A DNA stretch of 64,000 nt, from NCBI RefSeq assembly GCF_002953135.1, contig NZ_CP026372.1, positions 3,769,501-3,833,500 on the forward strand, given 5' to 3'. Under the pieces are notes generated by a model. The model was not told the DNA's origin and did no database searches. It saw nothing but the letters and a program-made list of their open reading frames with translations. A program made the position numbers and the translations under genes. Shown here piece after piece: positions 1-8,734 of this stretch. This DNA is from Sphingobium sp. SCG-1 (lineage in GTDB: Bacteria; Pseudomonadota; Alphaproteobacteria; Sphingomonadales; Sphingomonadaceae). How positions within the stretch are numbered: the first letter of the stretch is position 1; every line of letters starts with the position of its first letter.

Positions 1-1298
1 ACCGGCTCATAGATGATGGTTTCGTCGTACAGCGCGCGCGGCCTGAAGGCCGACATACGACCGAGCCCCTGCGCCGCGAGGATCTGTGGAGCGAGCTGGT
101 CCAGAATGTCATAGGCGTCACCCAATGCGCCGGGCTTTTCGTCAACCGACTCGATGGAAAACGGTCCGAAGCCAATCGCGTCCAGCTTTCCTATGGCGTA
201 AAATGCGTTGCCGGGCACCTGCGGGTGATCGGCGTTATTGGCCTCCGGAATGAACAGCGGGTTGTCGGGCCGTTTGTATCGGTGAACGATGTCGACGAAG
301 TTCGGGAAATAGATATCGGGCGCGATGAAGTCGATGGCTGGGGCACCTGCCTTCCACACATCGATCAGATGTGGCAGCGGCCCCCCGCTGGGATATTCGC
401 CCGGCAGGCGGCCGGGACGGTTCAGCGCCACATTGACGTACATCGGCATCGGATATGCGGCTTTTCCGGCAGCTGACAGTCCGTTGGCGAAGCGCGCATA
501 ATACCACGCTGTGAAGACTTCCTCGGCTTCATGCCCCGGACCGAATATTTCTGCCCAGGTGCCGGCGGTCTTCGCACCCTGCCCTTCCCATAGCTGCTTC
601 ATCTCGGGGACCAAGGTGTCGCGATGCTGAGTGAGATATGTCGTGAGTTCGGCAGGGACCGGCTGGCGAAATGCCTGCTCCGCCAGCGGGCCATAATCGC
701 GCGCGACCGGCAACATGCCTATTTCATTCTCGACTTGCGTCATCACCACGGTGTTCTGCTTATCGTCGGTCGCCTTGATATGCGCCATCAGAGCCGCAAA
801 AGCACGGCTGTCCGCGTCAAGTGTGGCAGGCGCCATTGCGGAGAGTATTTCAACACCCTGCCCGTTCGGCAGCGCTGCGCGGGGAAAGCGCTGCTGATCG
901 CGCTTCACCCATGCCGGTACATAGGTCGACATGCTGTTCTTCCACGCGCCAAACCATAGGATCACCAGCTTTAAGTCATGCGCGCGGGCGTCGCGTATCA
1001 GGGCATCCACGGATGACCAGTCGAACCGCCCTTCGACCGGCTCGATCAGCTCCCACGACACAGGGGCCAGCACGGTGTTGAGGTGCATGTCCTTCAATCG
1101 CTTCCAGTGCGGCGCCATATAGGCCGCACTGGAAGCGCTGCTGTTGCCGAGCTCACCCGCGATGAGCAGCATCGGCTTGCCGTTCACCTGTAACTGCGTG
1201 GCGGTGCCTTGCTTCACGAGCTTGGTGGGTTCGGCAGCGAGTGGCGCTGTAGCGAGGATCGACAGCAGCGCGCAGCCTGCTTTGACAGAAAATCTCAT
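1..1298 (-). CDS. GH35/DUF5597-like secreted beta-galactosidase (3' end outside the window)
   Basis: This is an open minus-strand frame of 432 codons that runs off the left edge, so the C-terminus is missing. It begins MRFSVKAGCALLSILATAP and continues with AAEP, a Sec signal peptide for export. A TIM-barrel glycosidase follows, with an early GELGNSSASS stretch, VSWELIEPVEGRFDW, a TQVENEIG motif (likely acid/base Glu) and a later FIPEANNAD motif (likely nucleophile Glu). These are typical of the GH35-related DUF5597 group, which releases terminal galactose or a related sugar from plant polysaccharides. Its ATG overlaps the stop of the upstream MFS gene (TGATG), so it is the fifth gene of the GH3-GH3-manD-MFS operon. 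That context suggests it trims side chains of xylan-type oligosaccharides. The exact substrate is inferred. Confidence 0.75.
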   Translation of the reverse strand, partial: MRFSVKAGCALLSILATAPLAAEPTKLVKQGTATQLQVNGKPMLLIAGELGNSSASSAAYMAPHWKRLKDMHLNTVLAPVSWELIEPVEGRFDWSSVDALIRDARAHDLKLVILWFGAWKNSMSTYVPAWVKRDQQRFPRAALPNGQGVEILSAMAPATLDADSRAFAALMAHIKATDDKQNTVVMTQVENEIGMLPVARDYGPLAEQAFRQPVPAELTTYLTQHRDTLVPEMKQLWEGQGAKTAGTWAEIFGPGHEAEEVFTAWYYARFANGLSAAGKAAYPMPMYVNVALNRPGRLPGEYPSGGPLPHLIDVWKAGAPAIDFIAPDIYFPNFVDIVHRYKRPDNPLFIPEANNADHPQVPGNAFYAIGKLDAIGFGPFSIESVDEKPGALGDAYDILDQLAPQILAAQGLGRMSAFRPRALYDETIIYEP

Positions 1299-2629
1299 CA
1301 TGCGGGCTGCCCCATGTTCACAGTAGCGTAGCGAGGATTGAGAAGATGCGTGGCGAGCAGCGCCAGAAGGTAGGCCATGCCGCACGCGATGAAGAAGGGT
1401 TCGTAGCTGCCGACCCGGTCCAGCAACATGCCCAACGACTTGGAGGCGATAAAGCCGCCAGCTGCTCCCGCGAAGCCGCCAAGACCGATCAAAGTTCCCT
1501 GGGCATAACGGGGGAACAGGTCACCGGGTAGCGCAAACAGGTTCGTCGAAAAACCCTGATGCGCGGCGCAGGCAAGGCCGATGAAGGCGACCGCGATCCA
1601 TATGTTGCTTGCCTGCACCGCGAACATGACCGGAAGCGCGAAAAGCGCACAGGCGAACATCGCCCGCTTTCGTGCCGTCCCTGTCGCGCGGCCCTTCTTG
1701 AGCAGGTGAGACGAATACCATCCCCCCGCGATTGCTCCGACATCCGCCAGAACATAGATCGCTACCAGCGGCGGCCCGAAGCTTTTCAGGTCATAGCCAT
1801 ATTGCTTGCTGAAGAAATCTGGCAACCAGAACAGGAACGTCCACCAGACGGGATCGATCAGAAAACGCCCGGTCATATAGGCCCAAGTCTGGCGATAGCG
1901 CAGCACCTGACGGAACCCGGCGCGACCCACGTCCTGTTGCGGTTCCGCCTCGACCCAAGCGCGCTCTTCATGCGTGATCGTCTTGTGATCGGCTGGTTTG
2001 CGATAATATCGCCACCACACTGCAAGCCAGACCAGGTTGAAAAGCCCTGTGATGATGAAGGCCCAACGCCAGTCCAACAGCAATCCGGCGACGATGAAGG
2101 ATATCAGCAGCGGCGTCACCACAGCCCCGACATTGGCCCCCGCATTGAAGATGCCGATGGCGAGCGCACGCTCCTGCTTGGGGAACCATTGCGACACTGC
2201 GGCCAGTGCTGACGGATAGGTTCCGGCCTCGCCCAGCGCCAGTGGTATCCGCGCGATGACGAAACCTGTTGTGCTCGTCACCAGAATCTGTGCGAAGTGA
2301 CCCAGCGTCCAGCTTCCCATCGCGAGCATGTAGCCGAGCTTTGGCCCGATCCGGTCGATCAGCCAGCCGAAGCCCAAAAAGCCAAGGCCGTAGAAAACCT
2401 GAAAATAACCGGTGATGTCGCCGTAGCCGGTGTTAGTCCAGCCGTAGAGCACCTCAAGCTGCGGTTTGAGCACTCCCAAAACCAGCCGGTCGATGTATGA
2501 CAAGACCACTGCTGCGAACAGCAGCGCGCAGATCATCCAGCGCACACGCCCGCGCGGCTTAGGCACGGCACGGATAGCCGCTTCGGGTGCGTCCAGCGCA
2601 GCGGACGCGATGTCGCTCACGGAGGTCAC
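1298..2629 (-). CDS. MFS hexuronate transporter, ExuT-like (anion:cation symporter family)
   Basis: A 443-residue inner-membrane protein with about 12 hydrophobic segments. The region YIDRLVLGVLKPQL in the first helix, the signature GFLGFGWLIDRIGPK after it, and ARIPLALGEAGTYPSAL in the fourth helix resemble ExuT-type hexuronate permeases of the ACS family. The start is a GTG that overlaps the manD stop (GTGA), which implies translational coupling. Its position after manD and beside an alpha-glucuronidase fits import of (4-O-methyl-)glucuronate or of glucuronosyl sugars. No ATG occurs before residue 32, so GTG is the best start. The family call is firm; the substrate is inferred from neighbours. 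Confidence 0.85.
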   Translation of the reverse strand: MTSVSDIASAALDAPEAAIRAVPKPRGRVRWMICALLFAAVVLSYIDRLVLGVLKPQLEVLYGWTNTGYGDITGYFQVFYGLGFLGFGWLIDRIGPKLGYMLAMGSWTLGHFAQILVTSTTGFVIARIPLALGEAGTYPSALAAVSQWFPKQERALAIGIFNAGANVGAVVTPLLISFIVAGLLLDWRWAFIITGLFNLVWLAVWWRYYRKPADHKTITHEERAWVEAEPQQDVGRAGFRQVLRYRQTWAYMTGRFLIDPVWWTFLFWLPDFFSKQYGYDLKSFGPPLVAIYVLADVGAIAGGWYSSHLLKKGRATGTARKRAMFACALFALPVMFAVQASNIWIAVAFIGLACAAHQGFSTNLFALPGDLFPRYAQGTLIGLGGFAGAAGGFIASKSLGMLLDRVGSYEPFFIACGMAYLLALLATHLLNPRYATVNMGQPA

Positions 2630-3837
2630 CAGTTGTACATCGTGCCGTCTTCCAGCCGGTTCACCGGCAGGAAGGCACGCTTATATTCATACTGGGCAGC
2701 AAGTTCCTCGTCGATTTCCACACCCAGCCCCGGTTTGTCGCCGGGATGCATCATGCCGCGATCGAATGTATAGGCGTGCGGGAATACCGCATCGGTCTCG
2801 GGGGTGTGCCGCATATATTCCTGCACGCCGAAATTCGGTACCGACAGGTCGAAATGCAGCGCGGCCGCCATGCAGACCGGCGACAGGTCGGTCGCGCCGT
2901 GGCAGCCAGTGCGAACCTGATAGAGATCCGCAAGGTTCGCAATCTTGCGCAAGTGGCTGATGCCGCCCGCGTGCACTACAGTCGCCCGAATATAATCGAT
3001 CAACTGGTTCTGGATCAGATCCTTCGCGTCCCAGATCGAGTTGAAGATTTCGCCCACTGCCAGTGGCGTGGTCGTGTGCTGGCGGATCAGTCGGAACGCC
3101 TCCTGGTTTTCAGCGGGTGTGGCGTCCTCCAGCCAGAACGGGCGATACTGCTCCAAATCCTTGCCCAGCCGCCCGGCCTCGATCGGCGTCAGGCGGTGAT
3201 GGATATCGTGCAGCAGGTGAACGTCCCAGCCCAGCGCCTCGCGCGCAGCCTTGAAGAGTTCGGGTACGACCCGCAGATATTTCTCGGTCGACCAGACATT
3301 CTCGGTCGGCAGGTCGGCATCGGCGGGTTCGTAGAAGTAGCGATCTTTCGAAACACCATAAGTGGACGGTAAACCCGGCACGCCGCACTGTATTCGGATC
3401 GCCTTGTAGCCCTCATCCTTGTAAACCTTCGCCGTCTCGATCGTGTCCTCGATCGTCGTCCCATTGGCGTGGCCATAGACCATGACGCCTTCCCGGCTCG
3501 CACCGCCCAGAAGCTGATAAACCGGTAGGCCAGCGATTTTGCCCTTAATATCCCACAAGGCCGTATCGACCGCCGCGATCGCGCTCATCGTCACAGGGCC
3601 TCGCCGCCAATATGCGCCTTTGTAGAGATACTGCCAGATATCCTCGATCCGGTGCGCGTCGCGCCCGATCAGGCATGGGATCACATGGTCCGTCAGATAA
3701 CTCGCCACGGACAATTCACGCCCGTTGAGCGTAGCGTCGCCAAGGCCATAGACCCCTTCGTCGGTTTCAATCTTGAGCGTCACAAAGTTTCGGCCGGGGC
3801 AAGTGACAATGACCTTGGCGCTGGTGATTTTCGGCAT
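2626..3837 (-). CDS. manD: D-mannonate dehydratase ManD (enolase superfamily)
   Basis: A 403-residue cytoplasmic enzyme that converts D-mannonate to 2-keto-3-deoxy-D-gluconate, a step of glucuronate catabolism. The sequence closely resembles the structurally studied Novosphingobium enzyme. The catalytic residues sit one position later here: Arg148 and Tyr160 on the loop, Asp211 and His213 in LLHDIHHRL, Glu237 in FWLEDATP, and Glu263 in AVGEIFNS as Mg2+ ligands or acid/base groups. The ATG lies 13 bp after the preceding GH3 gene, and the stop overlaps the downstream MFS start. Glucuronate isomerase and mannonate oxidoreductase, needed upstream in the pathway, are not in the window and may lie beyond base 1. 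Confidence 0.95.
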   Translation of the reverse strand: MPKITSAKVIVTCPGRNFVTLKIETDEGVYGLGDATLNGRELSVASYLTDHVIPCLIGRDAHRIEDIWQYLYKGAYWRRGPVTMSAIAAVDTALWDIKGKIAGLPVYQLLGGASREGVMVYGHANGTTIEDTIETAKVYKDEGYKAIRIQCGVPGLPSTYGVSKDRYFYEPADADLPTENVWSTEKYLRVVPELFKAAREALGWDVHLLHDIHHRLTPIEAGRLGKDLEQYRPFWLEDATPAENQEAFRLIRQHTTTPLAVGEIFNSIWDAKDLIQNQLIDYIRATVVHAGGISHLRKIANLADLYQVRTGCHGATDLSPVCMAAALHFDLSVPNFGVQEYMRHTPETDAVFPHAYTFDRGMMHPGDKPGLGVEIDEELAAQYEYKRAFLPVNRLEDGTMYNW

Positions 3838-3850
3838 CGATTAGTCCCGT

Positions 3851-6226
3851 TCAGATGATTTCGAGCGTCGTGGATTTCAGGTCGCGGCTGTTGGGGCCAG
3901 CCATGATGTCGAACAGGCCGGGTTCGACGACTTCCTCCATCCTCTGGTTCCAGAGCGAGAAAGCATCGGGACGCAGTGTGATGCTGACGGTGCGGCTCTC
4001 GCCGGGAGCCAGGGTGACCCGCTCGAAGCCCTTCAATTCCTTGATCGGACGCGTGACAGACGCCGTGCGGTCATGCACATAAAGCTGGACCACTTCGTCG
4101 CCTGTGCGTGAGCCAGTATTACGCACGTCGATCTCGACCGAAACTTCACCACCAGTTCCTATTCGTGCAGATGACAGCCGCGGGGCGCCTGTCTCGAACG
4201 TGGTATAGCTAAGGCCGAAGCCGAAGGGGAAAAGCGGCTCGATGTCCTCGAACACATAGCCCCGCCGCGCGGACGGCTTATGGTTGTAAAACACCGGGAT
4301 CTGCCCCGCGTCGCGCGCAACCGTCACCGGCAGTTTTGCGCCGGGATTTATGTCACCAAAGAGCACATCGGCCATTGCCGTGCCGCCCTCCTGCCCCGGA
4401 TACCAGCACTCCAGCATTGCGTTGGCACCCTCCACTACGGCGGGATAGCTCGGCGGGCGGCCATTGATCGCACAAACGACGATAGGCTTACCAACTTTGG
4501 CCAGCGCCAGGAAAAGCGCGTTCTGCTCGCCGACCAGATCAAGGCTGGTACGGTCGCCCAGATGATTGGCGGCAAAGCCTTCGCGACTGGTCTGCTCAGT
4601 ATCGCCGATCGCCAGCAGAACGACATCGGCACGCTTCGCGACCTCCACCGCCTCGGCAATGAGTTGGCGGTTCTTGGCGGGATCGGCGAGCAACACCTCA
4701 TCGATGGAACGATCTTCGCTCTGGGTGATGAAGACGCCCTGCGCATGGACCACCTCGGCTTTTCCGGCGAGCTTGGCCGTGACGCCTTCCAGCAAGGAAA
4801 TCGCCTGCCGCGGGATGCTGGAATAGCCGCCTAGTCTCGCAATCGCCGCATTGGGGCCAATCACCGCAACGGTGCGATGCGCGCCCGCTTTCAAGGGCAG
4901 AACGCCATCGTTCTTCAGTAGCACAATCGACTTTTGCGCGGACTTGAGCGCCAGCGCACGGGCTTCGGCATTGCCGGTCAGCCGGTCGAAGCCGGAATTC
5001 GGCCAGGGTTCTTCAAACAGGCCAGCCCGAAACTTCAGCGTCAACATACGCGCGCAGGCGGTGTCCACAGCTTCGGCGGGCACTTCGCCCGAACGCACCT
5101 GCTCGACAAGCGTCCGAAAGGCAAAGCCATCGGGCAATTCGCAATCCACGCCTGCACGAAGCGCAGCGCGCGCCGCAGCCTTCAAGTCGGACTGGACATG
5201 ATGAATAGTGTCCAGTTCGGGAACCGCACCATAGTCGCTGACGACAGCGCCATCGAAACCCCATTCGCCGCGCAGGATGTCGCCAAGAAGCCAACGGTTC
5301 ATATGACTGGGAACGCCATCGATCTCATTGTACGAAGGCATCACCGCCGCAATGCCGGTGCGCTTCACGACGGCACGGAAGGGTGGGAAGAAATTCTCCC
5401 GCAGTTCGCGTTCCGCAATCGGCGCAGGTGCGATGTTCTCTCCGCTTTCGGGTTGACCATGGCCCGTCATGTGCTTGAGCGTGGCGAACACTTTGCCGGG
5501 AGGAAGCGTCTTGCCGTCCCCCTGAAGGCCGCGCACTGCAGCGACACCCATTTCCCCGCAGAGATACGGATCTTCGCCAAAGGTTTCCTCGATCCGCCCC
5601 CACCGCGGATCGCGCGCAATGTCGACCACAGGCGACAAGGCCAGATGCACGCCGCGCGCACGCACTTCCCGCGCGATTACGGACTGGACGTCTTCCATCA
5701 GTTGTCGATCGAAGCTGCCTGCCAGACCAATCGCCATCGGAAACATCGTCGCGTCCGTCGCCATATAGCCATGGAGCGACTCCTCATGGAAGAGCACCGG
5801 AATGCCAAGGCGCGTTTCTTTCGTGGCCCAGCGCTGGACAGCGTTGATGAACGTAACCGTATCAGCGGGCGTGCGCCATCGTGCGCCGGTGCCTCCTGCC
5901 TGCGTCGATCCCGCAGGTGCGCCGCGACGATCGGACGGGCGAGTGATCTGCCCGAAGCTGGCGGGATACGCCTTGGACGCCTTGGCGGGCGAGAACGTCA
6001 GGTCATCCATGATGTCCGCCTTGGTGGCCCAAAGCGCAATGATCTGCCCGACCTTCTCCTCCAGCGTCATCCGCCCGAGCAAGTCGCGTACCCGCAGGTC
6101 TATAGGCGCGGAGGCGTCCTTGTAGAGCGGCCCGTTGCTCTTCGCGGCCAAAGGTGCGGCTGCGACCAGCGAAGTGGAGCCAAGCAATCCAAGTACCTGG
6201 CGGCGGGCGAAAGCAGCGTGTTTCAC
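3851..6226 (-). CDS. GH3 beta-xylosidase/beta-glucosidase, probable Tat substrate
   Basis: A glycoside hydrolase family 3 enzyme of 791 residues. It has an N-terminal barrel, the substrate loop LKHMTGHGQPESG, the nucleophile Asp331 in GAVVSDYGAV, the alpha/beta sandwich with HLGDRTSLDLVGEQ, and a C-terminal fibronectin-III-like domain ending SRDLKSTTLEII. I place the start at a GTG whose codon overlaps the stop of the upstream GH3 gene (GTGA). An upstream frame extends further but has no signal-like sequence. From this GTG the protein begins VKHAAFARRQVLGLLG, a twin-arginine signal followed by a hydrophobic run and AAP. It probably hydrolyses xylo-oligosaccharides in the periplasm. Substrate specificity cannot be read from sequence alone. 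Confidence 0.85.
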   Translation of the reverse strand: MKHAAFARRQVLGLLGSTSLVAAAPLAAKSNGPLYKDASAPIDLRVRDLLGRMTLEEKVGQIIALWATKADIMDDLTFSPAKASKAYPASFGQITRPSDRRGAPAGSTQAGGTGARWRTPADTVTFINAVQRWATKETRLGIPVLFHEESLHGYMATDATMFPMAIGLAGSFDRQLMEDVQSVIAREVRARGVHLALSPVVDIARDPRWGRIEETFGEDPYLCGEMGVAAVRGLQGDGKTLPPGKVFATLKHMTGHGQPESGENIAPAPIAERELRENFFPPFRAVVKRTGIAAVMPSYNEIDGVPSHMNRWLLGDILRGEWGFDGAVVSDYGAVPELDTIHHVQSDLKAAARAALRAGVDCELPDGFAFRTLVEQVRSGEVPAEAVDTACARMLTLKFRAGLFEEPWPNSGFDRLTGNAEARALALKSAQKSIVLLKNDGVLPLKAGAHRTVAVIGPNAAIARLGGYSSIPRQAISLLEGVTAKLAGKAEVVHAQGVFITQSEDRSIDEVLLADPAKNRQLIAEAVEVAKRADVVLLAIGDTEQTSREGFAANHLGDRTSLDLVGEQNALFLALAKVGKPIVVCAINGRPPSYPAVVEGANAMLECWYPGQEGGTAMADVLFGDINPGAKLPVTVARDAGQIPVFYNHKPSARRGYVFEDIEPLFPFGFGLSYTTFETGAPRLSSARIGTGGEVSVEIDVRNTGSRTGDEVVQLYVHDRTASVTRPIKELKGFERVTLAPGESRTVSITLRPDAFSLWNQRMEEVVEPGLFDIMAGPNSRDLKSTTLEII

Positions 6227-8622
6227 GGGACCACCGTCAGCGTTACGGACTTCAGATCGACCGAATTGGGGCCGGTCATGATCTCGAACTCGCCCGGTTC
6301 CACCACACGCTCCATCTTGTCGTTCCACATCTGCAGCGCCTTCGGGTCTATGGTGAAGCGCACCGTGCGGGCTTCGCCGGGCTTCAGCGTGACGCGCTGA
6401 AAGCCCTTCAGCTCCTTGATCGGCCGCGTGACCGAACTCACCTTGTCGCGCACATAAAGCTGCACGGTCTCGTCGCCGCTGCGGACGCCGGTGTTCCGCA
6501 CGTCAACCGAGACAGTTACCACCCCCCCTGTTCCCATTCGAGAAGCGGAAAGGCTGGGCGCTCCTAGATCGAAGCTGGTGTAGCTAAGCCCGTATCCGAA
6601 GGGATAGAGCGGCGCCGTAGTATCGAACAGATAGCCCCGGCGCGCGCTGGGCTTGGCGTTGTAGAACATCGGCAACTGTCCGACCGAACGCGGGATCGTC
6701 ACGGGCAGCTTGCCGCCGGGATTGACGTCACCGAAAAGGACATCGGCCATGGCGTTTCCGCCCTGCTCGCCCAGATACCAGCCCTCCACCAGTGCATTTG
6801 CCTCTTCGGAAATCTTCACCGTGGAAGCGGGGCGACCATTGATGAGCACGACCGTAATGGGTTTGCCGAGCGCCTTCAAAGCGTCGAACAGTTCCTGCTG
6901 CTCACCAACCAGATCAAGGCTGGGTCGATCGCCCAAATGATTGTTCGCCCAACCTTCCCGGCTGGACTGCTCCGTATCGCCCAGCGTCAGTATTATGCGA
7001 TCGACACCCTTCGCCGCTTCGACGGCTTGTGCGATCAGCTTACGGTTCTCGGCAGGGTCTGATTTGGTGACCTTGTCCTCCCACCAGTCATCGTTTTCGG
7101 TGATTTTCACACCCTGCGCGAAAACGATGTTGGCGCGCGTGCCGACTTTCGTCTTGATGCCTTCCAGAATGGAAACGCTATGCGGCGGCTGACCATAATA
7201 ACCACCCAGTCGCGCCACAGCCGCGCTCGGGCCGATCACCGCGATCGTGCCTTCCGGCTTCAGTGGCAACATGCCGTCGTTCTTCAGCAGTGTGATCGAA
7301 CGCTGCGCGGCCTTCAGCGCCAAAGCGCGCGCTTCCGCATTATTCGTGATCGCTTCGGAAGCGGCCGCGTCGACATAAGGATTTTCAAACAGGCCGGCAC
7401 GGAACTTCAGCTCAAGCATCCGTCGAACAGCCATGTCGACTTTGGCCGCGTCCACCCGTCCTTCGCGCACGGCCTTGGTCAGCAGCTTGTACGACACGCC
7501 ATCGGGCAGATCGGCATCGACCCCTGCATCGAGCGCGCGTTTTGCCGCGTCCTCCAGATTATCGGCGATATGGTGAATGCTCATCAACTGATCGATCGCG
7601 GAGTAATCGCTGACGACCGCGCCCTGAAAACCCCATTCGCCGCGCAGAACGTCGTCCAGCAGCCATTTATTGGCGTGGCTCGGCACGCCATCGATTTCAT
7701 TGTACGAGGCCATCACCGCCTCGATCCCCGTCCGCTTCACAACTTGCTCGAAGGGAGGGAAGAAATTTTCGCGCAACTCGCGCTGGGAAATAGGCGCGGG
7801 ACCGACATTGGTGCCGCTCTCCGGCTGTCCATGGCCGGTGAGGTGCTTGAGGGTTGCGAAGACGTGACCGGGAGGCAACAGGCGGCTGCGGCCCGCGCCT
7901 TGTAACCCCTCGACGGCCGCTACGCCCATTTCGCCGACAAGGTAGGGATCTTCCCCAAAGGTTTCCTCTATGCGGCCCCAACGTGGATCGCGGGCGATAT
8001 CCACCACTGGCGAGAGCACAAGGCTCACGCCACGCGAACGGATTTCGCGGGCGATGACCGTGTTGACGTCCCGTACCATGTCAGGGTCGAAAGCGGATGC
8101 CATGGCGATGGATTGCGGAAAGCTGGTTGCGGCCACTGCGGCATATCCATGCAGACCTTCCTCATGGAAGAGGATCGGAATGCCCAATCGAGTCTGGGTC
8201 GTTGCCCATCGTTGCAGCGCATTCACGAGCGCAACCGTCTGACGCGGGTTGCGTCCCGGTGCGACCCGAGGACTCACGGCTCCCTTGGCATCGGACGGTC
8301 GGGCAAAATGACCGAGACCGTCCGGAAATTGCGCCTTCAGCTTGGACGGATCGAGCTGAAGCTTGTCATCGAAGATTGCTACCTTGCCGTCCCAGACGGT
8401 GGTGATTTGCGCGATCTTCTCCTCAAGTGTCATCCTCTTTAGAAGATCGTCGACACGCGCTTCGATAGGTTGACGGGCGTCCCTGTAGAGAGACTGTTTG
8501 CGTTCCGCCGCTTTGGCAGGGGCAGCATCGACCGAACAGGCGGGCGCACAGACAAGCAGCGCCAGAACAGAAGCCGCACCGAAAAACTGACAGGCCCGCA
8601 ACGTCTCTCTCCATTTTCTCAA
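6223..8622 (-). CDS. GH3 beta-xylosidase/beta-glucosidase, Sec-exported
   Basis: A 799-residue family-3 hydrolase, paralogous to the next gene in the operon across its full length. It has a Sec-type signal of about 35 residues (GAASVLALLVCAPA), a barrel domain with DIARDPRWGRIEETFGEDP, the loop LKHLTGHGQPESG, the nucleophile Asp339 in GAVVSDYSAI, the sandwich domain and a C-terminal FnIII-like domain. It is the first gene of the five-gene minus operon. A LacI-type palindrome at 8651-8664 lies just upstream, shared with the divergent GH67 gene. With GH67 it should complete breakdown of glucuronoxylo-oligosaccharides in the periplasm. Beta-xylosidase is the likely activity, but beta-glucosidase is possible. 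Confidence 0.88.
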   Translation of the reverse strand: MRKWRETLRACQFFGAASVLALLVCAPACSVDAAPAKAAERKQSLYRDARQPIEARVDDLLKRMTLEEKIAQITTVWDGKVAIFDDKLQLDPSKLKAQFPDGLGHFARPSDAKGAVSPRVAPGRNPRQTVALVNALQRWATTQTRLGIPILFHEEGLHGYAAVAATSFPQSIAMASAFDPDMVRDVNTVIAREIRSRGVSLVLSPVVDIARDPRWGRIEETFGEDPYLVGEMGVAAVEGLQGAGRSRLLPPGHVFATLKHLTGHGQPESGTNVGPAPISQRELRENFFPPFEQVVKRTGIEAVMASYNEIDGVPSHANKWLLDDVLRGEWGFQGAVVSDYSAIDQLMSIHHIADNLEDAAKRALDAGVDADLPDGVSYKLLTKAVREGRVDAAKVDMAVRRMLELKFRAGLFENPYVDAAASEAITNNAEARALALKAAQRSITLLKNDGMLPLKPEGTIAVIGPSAAVARLGGYYGQPPHSVSILEGIKTKVGTRANIVFAQGVKITENDDWWEDKVTKSDPAENRKLIAQAVEAAKGVDRIILTLGDTEQSSREGWANNHLGDRPSLDLVGEQQELFDALKALGKPITVVLINGRPASTVKISEEANALVEGWYLGEQGGNAMADVLFGDVNPGGKLPVTIPRSVGQLPMFYNAKPSARRGYLFDTTAPLYPFGYGLSYTSFDLGAPSLSASRMGTGGVVTVSVDVRNTGVRSGDETVQLYVRDKVSSVTRPIKELKGFQRVTLKPGEARTVRFTIDPKALQMWNDKMERVVEPGEFEIMTGPNSVDLKSVTLTVVP

Positions 8623-8650
8623 AGCGACTTTTTAGTTGCCGTCGTTCTAT

Positions 8651-8664
8651 TGATAGCGTTACCA
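8651..8664. promoter_or_regulatory. LacI-family operator between GH3 and GH67 genes
   Basis: TGATAGCGTTACCA differs at two positions from the perfect palindrome TGATAGCGCTATCA found near 23.3 and 23.6 kb. On the minus strand it reads TGGTAACGCTATCA, a usual LacI/GalR-type operator. It sits in the 112-bp divergent promoter region, so one bound repressor could control both the five-gene minus operon and the alpha-glucuronidase. Confidence 0.75.
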
Positions 8665-8734
8665 TTGCGCAGACAAGATGAGGTTGTCAATGCCCCCTCG
8701 CGGGATTGGCAAGACGATTTCGGGAGAGGTTTCA

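Noticed and set aside
4934..6400. Plus-strand open frame (488 codons) opposite the GH3 gene
   Set aside because: It is a shadow of the GH3 reading frame and has no recognisable motif.
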